Source: Sphaerisporangium siamense (GTDB lineage Bacteria; Actinomycetota; Actinomycetes; Streptosporangiales; Streptosporangiaceae). From it: 64,000 nt of DNA. Of this stretch, positions 53,063 through 62,133 are shown one piece after another. The translations under genes and the position numbers were made by a program. The stretch lies in contig NZ_JACHND010000001.1 in assembly GCF_014205275.1 (NCBI RefSeq), forward strand, positions 310,001 through 374,000, written 5' to 3'. Below the pieces are notes generated by a model, which worked only from the letters and a program-made list of their open reading frames with translations, was not told the origin of the DNA and did no database searches. Numbering within the stretch: position 1 is the first letter of the stretch; every line of letters begins with the position of its first letter.

Positions 53063-53875
53063 ATGAAGCGAACGACGCCGCGCGGCGGGGCGGCACAGGT
53101 GGACATGCGGGTGCCGGGCGGAACCGGCGAGGCGGTCCGGCTCGACGACGTGCGGAAGGTGTACGGCCGGGGCGACGGCTCCGTCGTCGCGCTGGACGGG
53201 CTGACGATCGGCTTCCGCGCGGGGACCTTCACCGCCGTCATGGGCCCGTCGGGATCGGGGAAGAGCACGTTCCTGCAGTGCGCGGCCGGCCTGGACCGCC
53301 CGACGTCGGGCTCGGTGCGCTTCGAGGGGGACGAGATCACCGGTCTCGGCGAGGTCGCGCTGACCAGGCTTCGCCGCGAGCGGATCGGCTTCGTCTTCCA
53401 GGCGTTCAACCTGCTGCCCGCGCTGACCGTCCGGCAGAACGTGACGCTGCCGCTGCGGCTGGCCGGGCGCGAGGCCGACCCCGCGCACGTGGCCGAGGTG
53501 ATCCGGCGCGTGGGCCTGGCCGACCGCGCCGGCCACCGCCCGCACGAGCTGTCCGGCGGCCAGCAGCAGCGGGTCGCGATCGCCCGCGCCCTCGTCACCC
53601 GCCCCGCCGTGGTCTTCGGCGACGAGCCGACCGGCGCGCTCGACACCCGTACGGCGCTGGAGGTGCTGGCGCTGCTGCGCGAGTCGGTCGCGGAGACCGG
53701 CCAGACGGTCGTGATGGTCACCCACGACCCGGTCGCCGCCTCGCACGCCGACCAGGTCGTGTTCCTGGCCGACGGACGCTTCGCCGGCACGCTCGACCGG
53801 CCGTCCGCCGGGCAGGTCGCCGACCGCATGACGCACCTCGGCGCGTGGGAGACCGGGATCGGCGGTGTCCGCTGA
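53063..53875 (+). CDS. ABC transporter ATP-binding protein (MacB/LolD type)
   Basis: A 270-aa ATPase with Walker A VMGPSGSGKSTF, Q-loop FVFQAFNLLPALT, signature LSGGQQQRVAIARAL, Walker B VVFGDEPTGALD and the switch His in VVMVTHDPVAA. This is the type that works with FtsX-like permeases. The ribosome site is weak at ATG 53063. Its stop overlaps the permease start as TGATG. Confidence 0.93.
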   Translation: MKRTTPRGGAAQVDMRVPGGTGEAVRLDDVRKVYGRGDGSVVALDGLTIGFRAGTFTAVMGPSGSGKSTFLQCAAGLDRPTSGSVRFEGDEITGLGEVALTRLRRERIGFVFQAFNLLPALTVRQNVTLPLRLAGREADPAHVAEVIRRVGLADRAGHRPHELSGGQQQRVAIARALVTRPAVVFGDEPTGALDTRTALEVLALLRESVAETGQTVVMVTHDPVAASHADQVVFLADGRFAGTLDRPSAGQVADRMTHLGAWETGIGGVR

Positions 53876-56109
53876 TGTGGGCTCTGGCTCTGAGCACGCT
53901 GCGCCACCGCGCGAGCGCGTTCGCGGCGGCGTTCGTCGCGATGCTGCTCGGCGCGGCGATCGTCTCCGCCTGCGGCGGGCTGATGGAGACCGGCATACGC
54001 CTGGCGGTCCCGCCGCAGCGACTGGCGGGCGCGGCCGTCGTGGTGACCGGCGACCAGTCGTACGCGCTTCCGAAGGCCGACCCCAAGGACGAGGAGGAGG
54101 ACGTCCAGTACGGGCTGCTGCCCGAGCGGGTGCCGCTGGACCCCCGCCTGGCCGGCGGTCTGGCCCGGTTGCCGGGCGTGGCGGCGGCCGTCCCCCACAC
54201 GTCGAGCACCGGAGCCGTCCAGGCCGTGGCCGTCACGGCCAAGGACGGGACGGACGCGCGGGAACTGGCCGGGCAGGTCGAGCGCGCCGTGGGCGGGTCG
54301 GCGGTGGTGCTGACCGGGGACGAACGCGGGCTGGCCGAGTTCCCGCAGGCCCTGCCCGCCCGCGAGAACCTCGTCGTGCTCGCGGCCGTGTTCGGGGCGA
54401 TGGCGATCATCGTGTCGATGTTCGTCGTCGCCGCGACGCTCGCGCTGTCGGTGCGGCAGCGGCAGCGCGAGATGGCCCTGATGCGCGCCATCGGCGCCAC
54501 CCCCGGCCAGGTGCGCCGCATGGTGGTCGCCGAGACCATGGCGCTGTCGATCGCCGCGACCCTCCCGGGCGGCCTCCTCGGGCCCGTGCTCGGCGGGTGG
54601 CTGTTCGACCGGCTGGTGGACAACGCCGTGGTCCCCGGCGTCGTCGCGTACGGCCAGGGGTGGCTGCCCGCGGCCGTGGGCGTCGCGGTCTCGCTGCTGT
54701 CGGCCCTGGTGGCGGCGCTGGTCACCGCGAGGCGCGCCGCGGCGGCCCGTCCGGCGGAGGCGCTGGCCGAGGCCGCGGCACCGCCCGTACGAACAGGGGC
54801 CGTACGGCGGGCCGCGGCCGCGGTGTGCTTCGCCGGTGGCGTCGCGCTGGCGCTGGTGACCGTGCTGTTCATGCACGGCCCGCTGGTGAGCAGCACGGCG
54901 GGGCCGGCGGTGCTGCTCTGGGCGATCGGCCTGGCGCTGGCCGCCCCCGCGCTGGTGAAGGGGGTGACGTCCGTGCTGGCCCGGCCGGTGCTCGCGCTGA
55001 GCGGGCCGGCGGGCCACCTGGCCGTGCTCAACACGCGGGCGGGGACGGCCCGGCTGGCGGCGGCGGTCGTGCCCGTCCTGCTCGCCACCGGCATGGCCAC
55101 CGCGAACCTGTACATGCAGACGACCCAGACCGCCGCGGCCACCAGCGCGTACGCCGGCAGCCTGCGCGCCGACCTGGTCGTCACGCCCGCCGCGCCCGGC
55201 GTCCTGGACCGGGTGCGGGCGGTCGAGGGCGTCGCCGCGGCCTCGGAGTACGTGACCAGCACCGGCTACGTCGACGCCCCGCACGACTTCTGGCAGCGCG
55301 AGGAGGGCTGGCCGCTGCGCGGCGTCACCGCCGAGGGCGCCGAGGGAACGCTGGCGACGACCGTGACCGCAGGCGATCTGCGGCGGCTCAAGGGAGACAC
55401 GGTCGCGCTGACGGCCGAGCACGCCCGCAACATCGGAGGCGGCGTCGGCGTGGGCGACACGGTCACGATGCGGCTCGGCGACCGCGCCCAGGTGAGGCTG
55501 CGCGTGGTCGCGCTGCTGAAGGTCGAGACGGGGAACGAGATGGCGCTGCTGCCCGCCTCGGCCCTAGCCCCGCACACCACGGCCGGGGCGCCGTCCGAGA
55601 TCCTGGTCCGCACGGCCCACGGCGCCGACGCCACGGCGGGGGCGCTGCGCGGCCTCGGGCTTGAGGTGCGGGGCCGCGACGCGCTGACCGCCGCCTTCGG
55701 CGCCGCGCGGAACACCCAGGCGTGGGTGAACTACCTGCTCGTCGGCGTCATCGTCGCCTACACCGCGATCGCGGTGGTCAACACGCAGGTCATGGCGACC
55801 GCGCGGCGGCGGCGCGAGTTCGGGCTGCAACGGCTGACCGGCTCCACCCGGGGCCAGGTCATGCGCATGACCGGCGTCGAGGCGCTGATGGTGGCGATCA
55901 CCGGGGTCCTGCTCGGCACGGTGGCGTCGGCGATCAGCCTGGTGCCGTTCGCCATCGCGGTGGACGGCTCCCCTCTGCCCTCCGGGCCGTGGTGGATCTA
56001 CGCGGGCGTCGTGGGGGCGTGCGCGCTGATCACGGTCGGCGCGACCTGGTTGCCCACCTGGCTGGTGACGCGCTCCCGGCCCGCGGAAGCGGCCGCCGCC
56101 CTGACCTGA
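53875..56109 (+). CDS. FtsX-like ABC transporter permease
   Basis: A 744-aa permease with two FtsX modules. There is an N-terminal transmembrane helix, an extracytoplasmic domain, three helices (the first around FGAMAIIVSMFVVAATLALS, followed by RQRQREMALMRAIGATPGQV), a middle segment, and a second set at the C-terminus (TARRRREFGLQRLTGSTRGQ). It uses the upstream ATPase to drive mechanotransmission or lipoprotein/drug export. Translationally coupled by TGATG. Confidence 0.92.
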   Translation: MWALALSTLRHRASAFAAAFVAMLLGAAIVSACGGLMETGIRLAVPPQRLAGAAVVVTGDQSYALPKADPKDEEEDVQYGLLPERVPLDPRLAGGLARLPGVAAAVPHTSSTGAVQAVAVTAKDGTDARELAGQVERAVGGSAVVLTGDERGLAEFPQALPARENLVVLAAVFGAMAIIVSMFVVAATLALSVRQRQREMALMRAIGATPGQVRRMVVAETMALSIAATLPGGLLGPVLGGWLFDRLVDNAVVPGVVAYGQGWLPAAVGVAVSLLSALVAALVTARRAAAARPAEALAEAAAPPVRTGAVRRAAAAVCFAGGVALALVTVLFMHGPLVSSTAGPAVLLWAIGLALAAPALVKGVTSVLARPVLALSGPAGHLAVLNTRAGTARLAAAVVPVLLATGMATANLYMQTTQTAAATSAYAGSLRADLVVTPAAPGVLDRVRAVEGVAAASEYVTSTGYVDAPHDFWQREEGWPLRGVTAEGAEGTLATTVTAGDLRRLKGDTVALTAEHARNIGGGVGVGDTVTMRLGDRAQVRLRVVALLKVETGNEMALLPASALAPHTTAGAPSEILVRTAHGADATAGALRGLGLEVRGRDALTAAFGAARNTQAWVNYLLVGVIVAYTAIAVVNTQVMATARRRREFGLQRLTGSTRGQVMRMTGVEALMVAITGVLLGTVASAISLVPFAIAVDGSPLPSGPWWIYAGVVGACALITVGATWLPTWLVTRSRPAEAAAALT

Positions 56110-56234
56110 CGACCTGCCCGGCATCGTCCGTGACGGCCGCCGCCTGACCCGGCGGTCGCCCGGATGCCCCTGGATGCGCGCCCAGGCGCGTATCTTGTGG
56201 CGGTCTCAATAGGGATGACCCGATACTCGGGATC

Positions 56235-59200
56235 ATGCAGTTCGGCATCCTGGGTCCCACGGAAGTCCTCCGCGACGGACGCCATGTCCCCGTCGGCGGG
56301 CCCATGGTGCGCGCCCTGCTCGCCTTCCTGCTGCTGGACGCCGGGCGGGTGGTCGGCGTGGCCCGGCTGATCGACGGCCTGTACGGGGAGAGCGCGCCGT
56401 CGGCGAACGCGTTGCAGTCCCAGGTGTCCCGGCTGCGCCGCATCCTCGGCGACGGGCTCGTCGAGTCCCACCCGCTCGGGTACCGCCTCGCCGTCGCGCC
56501 CGGCGACGTGGACGTCCACCGGTTCACGGAGCTGGCCCGGCAGGGGCACGAGGCGCTCGCCGCCGGGGACGCCGGCGCCGCCGCCGCCGTGCTGCGCGAG
56601 GCCCTGGGGCTGTGGCGGGGCGCCGCGCTCGCCGACATCGGCGGGGCGCCGTTCGCGTACGGGCAGGTCACGCGGCTCACCGAGCTGCGGGTCACCGCCA
56701 CGGAGGACCGCGTCGAGGCCGACCTCGCGCTCGGCGCGCACCACACGCTGGTCGCCGAGCTGCGCGACCTGGTGGCGGCGCACCCGCTGCGGGAGCGGCT
56801 GTGGGGCCAGCTCATGCGCGCCCTGTACGCGTGCGGGCGGCAGGCCGAGGCCCTGGCCGCGTTCGCCGACGCCCGCCGGACGTTGGCCGACGAGCTCGGC
56901 GCGGACCCGTCCCCGGAGCTGGCCGCCCTCCACGTCCGCCTCCTGCGCGGCGAGGAGACCGCCGCCGGAGAGATGAGTGACGTGCCGTCCGCGGTCGCGC
57001 CGGGGCCGCGGACGGCGCTGCCCGCCGCGCTGACCGGCTTCGTCGGACGGGAGGAGGAGCTGGCGCGCGTCCGCGAGCTGATCGGCCGGGAGCGGCTGGT
57101 CACGCTGAGCGGGCCGGGCGGCACCGGCAAGACCCGCCTGGCCGTCGAGGCCGCGCGGCGGGTGGCGGCGGCGGGCGGGGAGGTCGGCTTCGTCGAGCTG
57201 GCCCCGCTCGGCGACGGCGCCGAGGTGCCGCAGGCCGTGCTGTCCGCGCTCGGGCTGCGCGAGGGCGGGCTGCGTCCGCCGTCGCCCGCGGACGCCCGGA
57301 CGTGCACGGCCACCGAGCGCCTGGTCACCGCGCTGGCCGGACGGGAGACCCTGCTCGTGCTCGACAACTGTGAGCACGTCCTGGACGAGGTCGCCGCCCT
57401 GGCCGGCCACCTGCTGGCCCGCTGCCCCGGCCTGCGCGTCCTCGCCACCAGCCGGGAGGCACTGGGCGTGCTCGGCGAGACCATCCACCCCGTCCCCCAG
57501 CTCGGGCTGCCGCCCGTCGACGCCACGGCCGAGGAGGCGGGCGCGTACCCGGCCGTGCGACTGTTCGCCGAGCGCGCCCGCGCCGTGCGCCCCGGCTTCC
57601 GGCTGGACGAGGCCGGCGCGGGCGAGGTCGCGCGCATCTGCCGGGTGCTGGACGGGCTGCCGCTGGCCATCGAGCTGGCCGCCGCGCGCCTGCGGTCGCT
57701 GACCGTGGAGGAGGTCGCGGCGCGGCTGGACGACCGGTTCGGCCTGCTCACCCGGGGCAACCGCGCCGCCCAGCCCCGGCACCGCACGCTGCGCGCGGTC
57801 GTCGAGTGGAGCTGGGACCTGCTGAACGAGGACGAGCGGGCGCTGGCCCGGCGGCTGACCGTGTTCTCCGGCGGCGCGACCGTGGCGGCGGCCGGCCGCG
57901 TCTGCGGGCCCGGCACCGTGGACCCGCTCGCCTCGCTCGCGGACAAGTCGCTGGTCGAGCTGGTCCACGGGCGGTACCGGATGCTGGAGACGATCCGGGC
58001 GTTCTGCGCCGAACGGCTGGCGGAGGCGGGCGAGGAGGAGGCCCTGCGGCGCGCCCACCTGGCGTACTACCTGGACCTGGCCGAGACGGCGGAGCCGTTC
58101 CTGCGGGACCGCGCGCAGCTCACCTGGCTGGAACGGCTCGACGCCGAGCGGGGCGACCTGCACGCGGCGGTCCGCTGGGCGGCGGAGGCGGGCGAGCACG
58201 CGGCGGCGGTCCGGCTGGTCGCCGCGCTGTCGCCGTACTGGCTGCTGCGCGGCAGGCGCAGCGAGGGCGGCAAGGCGGCGGGCGATGCGCTGGCCGCGAT
58301 CGGCGCGGCGGCGCCGCACGGGCTGGAGGAGGAGTACGTCCTGTGCGTGCTCGACGCCGCCGCGACCGGGGCGGCGGACAAGGCGGCGCTGGAGACGGCC
58401 GAGGCGCTGATGGCGGGCCGCCGGGTCGTCCGGCCGTTCCTCACGCTGCTGTGGGGCAGCTTCTCCGGCATGTCCACCGGCCAGGCCGACCCGCGTGACG
58501 CCGCGGACCCGTGGACGCGGGCGCTCACCCATCTCGGCCTGGGGTACCGGTCGTGGTGGGCCGAGGGCGACCTGGCGGAGGCCGAGCACGCGTTCTCGCT
58601 GGCCCTGGCCGGGTTCCGCGGCGTGGGAGAACGCTGGGGCATGGCCACCGCGCTCGGCGCGCTGGCCGTGCTCGCGGACCTGCGCGGCGACGCCGGGCGG
58701 TCGGCGGCGCTCACCGACCAGGCCCTGGAGCTGACGGGCGTGCTCGGCGCCACCGAGGACATGGCCGACCTGCTGCACCGCCGCGCCGACGCGTGCCTGC
58801 GCCGCGGCGACCTCGACGCCGCCCGGGGCGACTACGAGCGCGGGATCGAGCTCGGCCGCCGCGCGGGCATGCCCGGCGCGCTCGCCCGGGGCCACCACGG
58901 CCTGGCCGAGATCGCCCGCCGGCGCGGGAACGTCGCCGAGGCGCGGCGGCTCTGCCACGAGGCGCTGGCCGAGTGCCCGGCCGGGTGGATCACCACCGAG
59001 CAGACCCGGGCCCGCGTCTCGGTCACCTTGGCACGGCTGGCCGTGGCCGAGGGCGAGACCGCGCAGGCCAAGAGGTGGCTGCGGCGGGCGCTGTCGGGCG
59101 GCGCGGCCACCCAGGACCTCGGCGTCGCGGCCCTCGCCGTGTGGACGCTCGCCGAGGTCGCGCTGGCCGGCCACGAGGACGAGAAGGCCGCCCGCCTGCT

Positions 59201-59354
59201 CGGCGCGCACGCGGCCCTGCGCGGCGAGCCTCCGGACCCGGCGCTTCCCGCGCGGTGCCGGTCCCGGCTGGGCGACGTCCCGTACGAGCAGGCGTACGAG
59301 AGCGGCCGTCGCATGTCCCCAGAAGAAGCCCTCACCACCTTCTCCCCCACCTGA
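56235..59354 (+). CDS. AfsR/SARP-family transcriptional regulator with NB-ARC and TPR
   Basis: A 1039-aa regulator. The OmpR-like winged helix (FGILGPTEVLRDGRHVPVGG; ANALQSQVSRLRRILGDG) and BTAD domain (to about residue 245) are followed by an NB-ARC ATPase. That ATPase has P-loop SGPGGTGKTRLA (near 295), LLVLDNCEHVLDEVA and RVLATSREALGVLGE. C-terminal TPR-like helices complete the protein. The ATG lies 8 nt after GATACT, so the message may be leaderless. No biosynthetic cluster is visible beside it, so its target genes are unknown. Confidence 0.93.
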   Translation: MQFGILGPTEVLRDGRHVPVGGPMVRALLAFLLLDAGRVVGVARLIDGLYGESAPSANALQSQVSRLRRILGDGLVESHPLGYRLAVAPGDVDVHRFTELARQGHEALAAGDAGAAAAVLREALGLWRGAALADIGGAPFAYGQVTRLTELRVTATEDRVEADLALGAHHTLVAELRDLVAAHPLRERLWGQLMRALYACGRQAEALAAFADARRTLADELGADPSPELAALHVRLLRGEETAAGEMSDVPSAVAPGPRTALPAALTGFVGREEELARVRELIGRERLVTLSGPGGTGKTRLAVEAARRVAAAGGEVGFVELAPLGDGAEVPQAVLSALGLREGGLRPPSPADARTCTATERLVTALAGRETLLVLDNCEHVLDEVAALAGHLLARCPGLRVLATSREALGVLGETIHPVPQLGLPPVDATAEEAGAYPAVRLFAERARAVRPGFRLDEAGAGEVARICRVLDGLPLAIELAAARLRSLTVEEVAARLDDRFGLLTRGNRAAQPRHRTLRAVVEWSWDLLNEDERALARRLTVFSGGATVAAAGRVCGPGTVDPLASLADKSLVELVHGRYRMLETIRAFCAERLAEAGEEEALRRAHLAYYLDLAETAEPFLRDRAQLTWLERLDAERGDLHAAVRWAAEAGEHAAAVRLVAALSPYWLLRGRRSEGGKAAGDALAAIGAAAPHGLEEEYVLCVLDAAATGAADKAALETAEALMAGRRVVRPFLTLLWGSFSGMSTGQADPRDAADPWTRALTHLGLGYRSWWAEGDLAEAEHAFSLALAGFRGVGERWGMATALGALAVLADLRGDAGRSAALTDQALELTGVLGATEDMADLLHRRADACLRRGDLDAARGDYERGIELGRRAGMPGALARGHHGLAEIARRRGNVAEARRLCHEALAECPAGWITTEQTRARVSVTLARLAVAEGETAQAKRWLRRALSGGAATQDLGVAALAVWTLAEVALAGHEDEKAARLLGAHAALRGEPPDPALPARCRSRLGDVPYEQAYESGRRMSPEEALTTFSPT

Positions 59355-59491
59355 CAAGCACCTTCCTCCCAGCCCGACCATCCCCTTCTCCCCGGCCTGA
59401 CCGCCGCCTTCTCCCGGACGCACTGCGCCGATCGCATCCGGCCGGGCTTCCCGGCTGGTGCGGCCGGGCCGGAGGCGGGTACGAAACCGCA

Positions 59492-60544
59492 ATGCAGGCC
59501 GACAAACTGGACACCTATCGGAGCAAGCGCCACGCCGCCCGCACGCCCGAACCCGTGCCGGGCCCGGGCCCGCTTCCCGAAGGCCACGACGACACGTTCG
59601 TGATCCAGGAGCACCACGCCCGTCGCCTGCACTGGGACTTCCGCCTGGAGCGCGGCGGCGTGCTGGTCTCGTGGGCGGTCCCGAAGGGGTTGCCGCTCGA
59701 CCCGAAGACCAACCACCTCGCCGTCCCCACCGAGGACCACCCGCTGGAGTACGCGACGTTCGAGGGAGAGATCGCCCCGGGCGAGTACGGCGCGGGGCTG
59801 GTGCTCATCTGGGACCGGGGCGTCTACGAGACCGAGAAGTGGACCGACCGCGAGGTCAAGGTCGTGCTGCACGGCTCGCGGGTCTCCGGCCGCTACGTGC
59901 TGTTCCCGACCGGCGGCAGGAACTGGATGATCCACCGGATGGACCCCCCGCCACCCGAGGCCCCCACCTTCCTGCCGGGCCTGCGCCCGATGCTCCCCGA
60001 GGCCCGCAAGCGGCTCCCCCGCGACCAGGCGGCCTACGGCTTCGAGTTCGACCTCGGCGGCGACCGCGCCCTCGTCGCCGTCCGCGACGGCGAGACCCGC
60101 CTCCTCGGCCGCGCGGCGCCTTTCCGGGAGACCGGCCCCGACGGCACGGCCCACCCGCGCGGGGCCGGCACGCCCGCTCCGGAGGACGGCCCCGACCTGG
60201 GCGGCCTGCCCAAGGCGCTGCTCGACCTGCCCGCCGTCCTGGACGGCCAGATCGTCACGGTGGCCGGCGCGCGGGTCTACATGATCACCGACATCCTGCA
60301 CCTGGACGGCGGCGACCTCCTGGACCGCCCCTACCGGGACCGCCGCCGCACCCTCGACCACCTCAAGCTGAACGGCGGGCACTGGCAGACCACACCGTGG
60401 TTCCCCGGCGACGGCAGGGCCGTCATGAAGGTGGCGCACCGGCGCGGCCTGCCCGCCGTCCTCGCCAAACGCCTGGACAGTCCCTACCTCCCCGGCGCCC
60501 GATCCCCCTTCTGGGTCCGCGTCCCCGTCCCTCCGGCCGCCTGA
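59492..60544 (+). CDS. LigD-like 3'-phosphoesterase with a degenerate ligase domain
   Basis: A 350-aa protein. The N-terminal third is a LigD phosphoesterase domain (FVIQEHHARRLHWDFRLERG, VSWAVPKGLPLDP, GEYGAG, NWMIHRMDPPP), which trims 3' ends during Ku-dependent end joining. The rest aligns with the LigD ATP-dependent ligase domain (DILHLDGGDLLDRPYRDRRR; LAKRLDSPYLPGARSPFWV). However, the nucleophile motif is YGFEFDLGGDRAL instead of YEVKWDGVRAL, so the lysine is missing, and AVLDGEIV reads AVLDGQIV. The ligase half is probably inactive or structural. Confidence 0.9.
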   Translation: MQADKLDTYRSKRHAARTPEPVPGPGPLPEGHDDTFVIQEHHARRLHWDFRLERGGVLVSWAVPKGLPLDPKTNHLAVPTEDHPLEYATFEGEIAPGEYGAGLVLIWDRGVYETEKWTDREVKVVLHGSRVSGRYVLFPTGGRNWMIHRMDPPPPEAPTFLPGLRPMLPEARKRLPRDQAAYGFEFDLGGDRALVAVRDGETRLLGRAAPFRETGPDGTAHPRGAGTPAPEDGPDLGGLPKALLDLPAVLDGQIVTVAGARVYMITDILHLDGGDLLDRPYRDRRRTLDHLKLNGGHWQTTPWFPGDGRAVMKVAHRRGLPAVLAKRLDSPYLPGARSPFWVRVPVPPAA

Positions 60545-60549
60545 CCGCG

Positions 60550-60726
60550 CTAGCGGGCGCCGAGGTCGGGGTGCTGCCGCCGGACGGGCATGGACGCCGG
60601 CCGGAGCGGGACGGTCCTCGGCCGCGCCTCGCTCCGGTCGCGAAGAAGCCGCTCGGCCTCCTCGTGCAGGGCCGCGACGAGAAGCAGCTCGAAGCCGAGC
60701 TCGTGATCAAGCGCAGGGTCGTCCAT
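60550..60726 (-). CDS. Small acidic protein, hypothetical
   Basis: A 58-aa open frame (MDDPALDHELGFELLLVAAL, then HEEAERLLRDRSEARPRTV) with a good GGAGG 7 nt before the ATG. No recognised family. It is convergent with the LigD-like gene, 5 bp between stops. The ribosome site and helical composition support it, but its small size keeps confidence moderate. Confidence 0.5.
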   Translation of the reverse strand: MDDPALDHELGFELLLVAALHEEAERLLRDRSEARPRTVPLRPASMPVRRQHPDLGAR

Positions 60727-60839
60727 GGTGGTGCCTCCACCTACTAGACGCACCAAACCCCCCAAAGGGTGCACGACCGGGCCATCTATGTATGAGTCCG
60801 AACACCACCACAGGGGGCCGAGCGATCACAGCGCGCCGA

Positions 60840-61721
60840 TCATCCCAAGAAGAGGTCCTCCACGGTCACCGCGGTCAACGCCCGCTGAAGCCACTCATCG
60901 AGTTGAGCGACGTCCGTGCAGGACTCGATGCGGCTCCGCGCCTCCTGCGTGACGACGATCGACCGACCGGAAAGAATCATGACGATCGCGTCTGCTTTGC
61001 CAGCCGCTATACCCTCATCTATACCCTCTTGCTTACCTTCGGCGAAGTATTTCCGGGCGAAATCGCTCTGGTACTCGTAGGTGCCTGCGGCCATCAGGAC
61101 CTCCCATTGCTTCGAAGCCGCCTCAGGAAGCTTCATCATGACGAAATCAGCGTACAACTTGGCCTGCCCTTCCTCGAGGGTGGACAGGGCTGTCAGCAAC
61201 GCCTCCAGGACGCGCTGCCCACCGACGTCACCGCCGTGCGCCAGCGCCGACAGGACGGCCAGTTCAGGCACTCTGATCGCCTCCGTCGGATCGGTCACCA
61301 CGGGGACCACCTCGGGGCTGACGACCATGGGAGCGAGCCGCCACCCGGGGTGCCCCATCTCGATAGGCTCCGCGCACCATCGCGCCGTCCGGGCGTCGGT
61401 GCAGACGACGAGCAGGATCGCGGGACAGCGAGCCCGTGCGCGGACCGCGGCCAGGTAGACCGGCCAGCTCCACCGCTTACCGTGATCGACGGCCCGCTGC
61501 ACCTCTACCACAACGGTCAGCACCGGCTTCCCGTTGGAGAACGTCACCACCGCGTCCGCCTGGTACTCCACCGGCGGGCACTGGGTCAGATCTCCCGACT
61601 CGATCCTGGCTTCGTGGTACTCCGGAACTTTCATCCCAAAAGGTCCGGCAAGCAATTTAGCCGCCAATTCAGGGCGATTCTTGAAGAGCAGGATCAACGT
61701 TTCATGTTCTTGTGAAGGCAC
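60840..61721 (-). CDS. Rpn-like PD-(D/E)xK nuclease-fold protein
   Basis: A 293-aa protein that often occurs in many copies in Streptosporangiales genomes. The N-terminal half has a nuclease-like core: VEYQADAVVTFSNGKPVLTV, then VVVEVQ (Asp ... E-x-Q), and RWSWPVYLAAVRARARCPAI. The C-terminal half is helical, with AEGKQEGIDEGIAAGKADAI typical of Rpn/transposase-associated proteins. GTG 61721 gives the usual start MPSQEHE; TTG 61745 is also open. Recombination-linked function is inferred from the family. Confidence 0.82.
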   Translation of the reverse strand: MPSQEHETLILLFKNRPELAAKLLAGPFGMKVPEYHEARIESGDLTQCPPVEYQADAVVTFSNGKPVLTVVVEVQRAVDHGKRWSWPVYLAAVRARARCPAILLVVCTDARTARWCAEPIEMGHPGWRLAPMVVSPEVVPVVTDPTEAIRVPELAVLSALAHGGDVGGQRVLEALLTALSTLEEGQAKLYADFVMMKLPEAASKQWEVLMAAGTYEYQSDFARKYFAEGKQEGIDEGIAAGKADAIVMILSGRSIVVTQEARSRIESCTDVAQLDEWLQRALTAVTVEDLFLG

Positions 61722-62133
61722 GGCGCCGAAGGTACCGGAGAACAAAGGCTTGGCAAAACTTCGTAAACTTCCATCTCAAGACAGGAGAATCAGTCGGGAT
61801 TCCCGCAAATCCTGGCAATTGCTTTGTATTCAAAAGGTAGATGGGGCTGCGCTCAGACGCAGAAGGCGATCCGCCCGGAGCGCCGTGGACGGTCGATGTG
61901 GTGATCAAGGCGGCGGCATGGTCGTGGCCCACTGGGCGAAGCTCGGGCGGGGGCCAGACCGACTCCCGATCAGCGCGGATGTGTGACGAACAACACGCCG
62001 ATCCGCCCTTGAGTTCACATGCCGTTTATAAACGGGCAACAGGCCAGAAATCGCCAGTTGGCAGTCTCGGCGTTGCGGGGGACGCGGATCGCCCCTGGTA
62101 CCTGCTCATATACGCCATGCCGAGGGGATCGAA
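61722..62133. other. Upstream region of glutamine synthetase, no gene
   Basis: No supported coding region. The stretch is lower in GC than the genes around it. The clear signal is a perfect 14-bp palindrome at 62021-62034, within 115 bp of the glnII start. I could not find a convincing GlnR box. Confidence 0.45.
62021..62034. promoter_or_regulatory. Perfect palindrome before glnII
   Basis: CCGTTTATAAACGG is self-complementary and AT-rich at its centre. It may be an operator or part of the promoter. Confidence 0.4.

Noticed and set aside
55998-59492. A 1164-codon open frame on the minus strand
   Set aside because: It is the mirror of the SARP regulator and has no motifs of its own.
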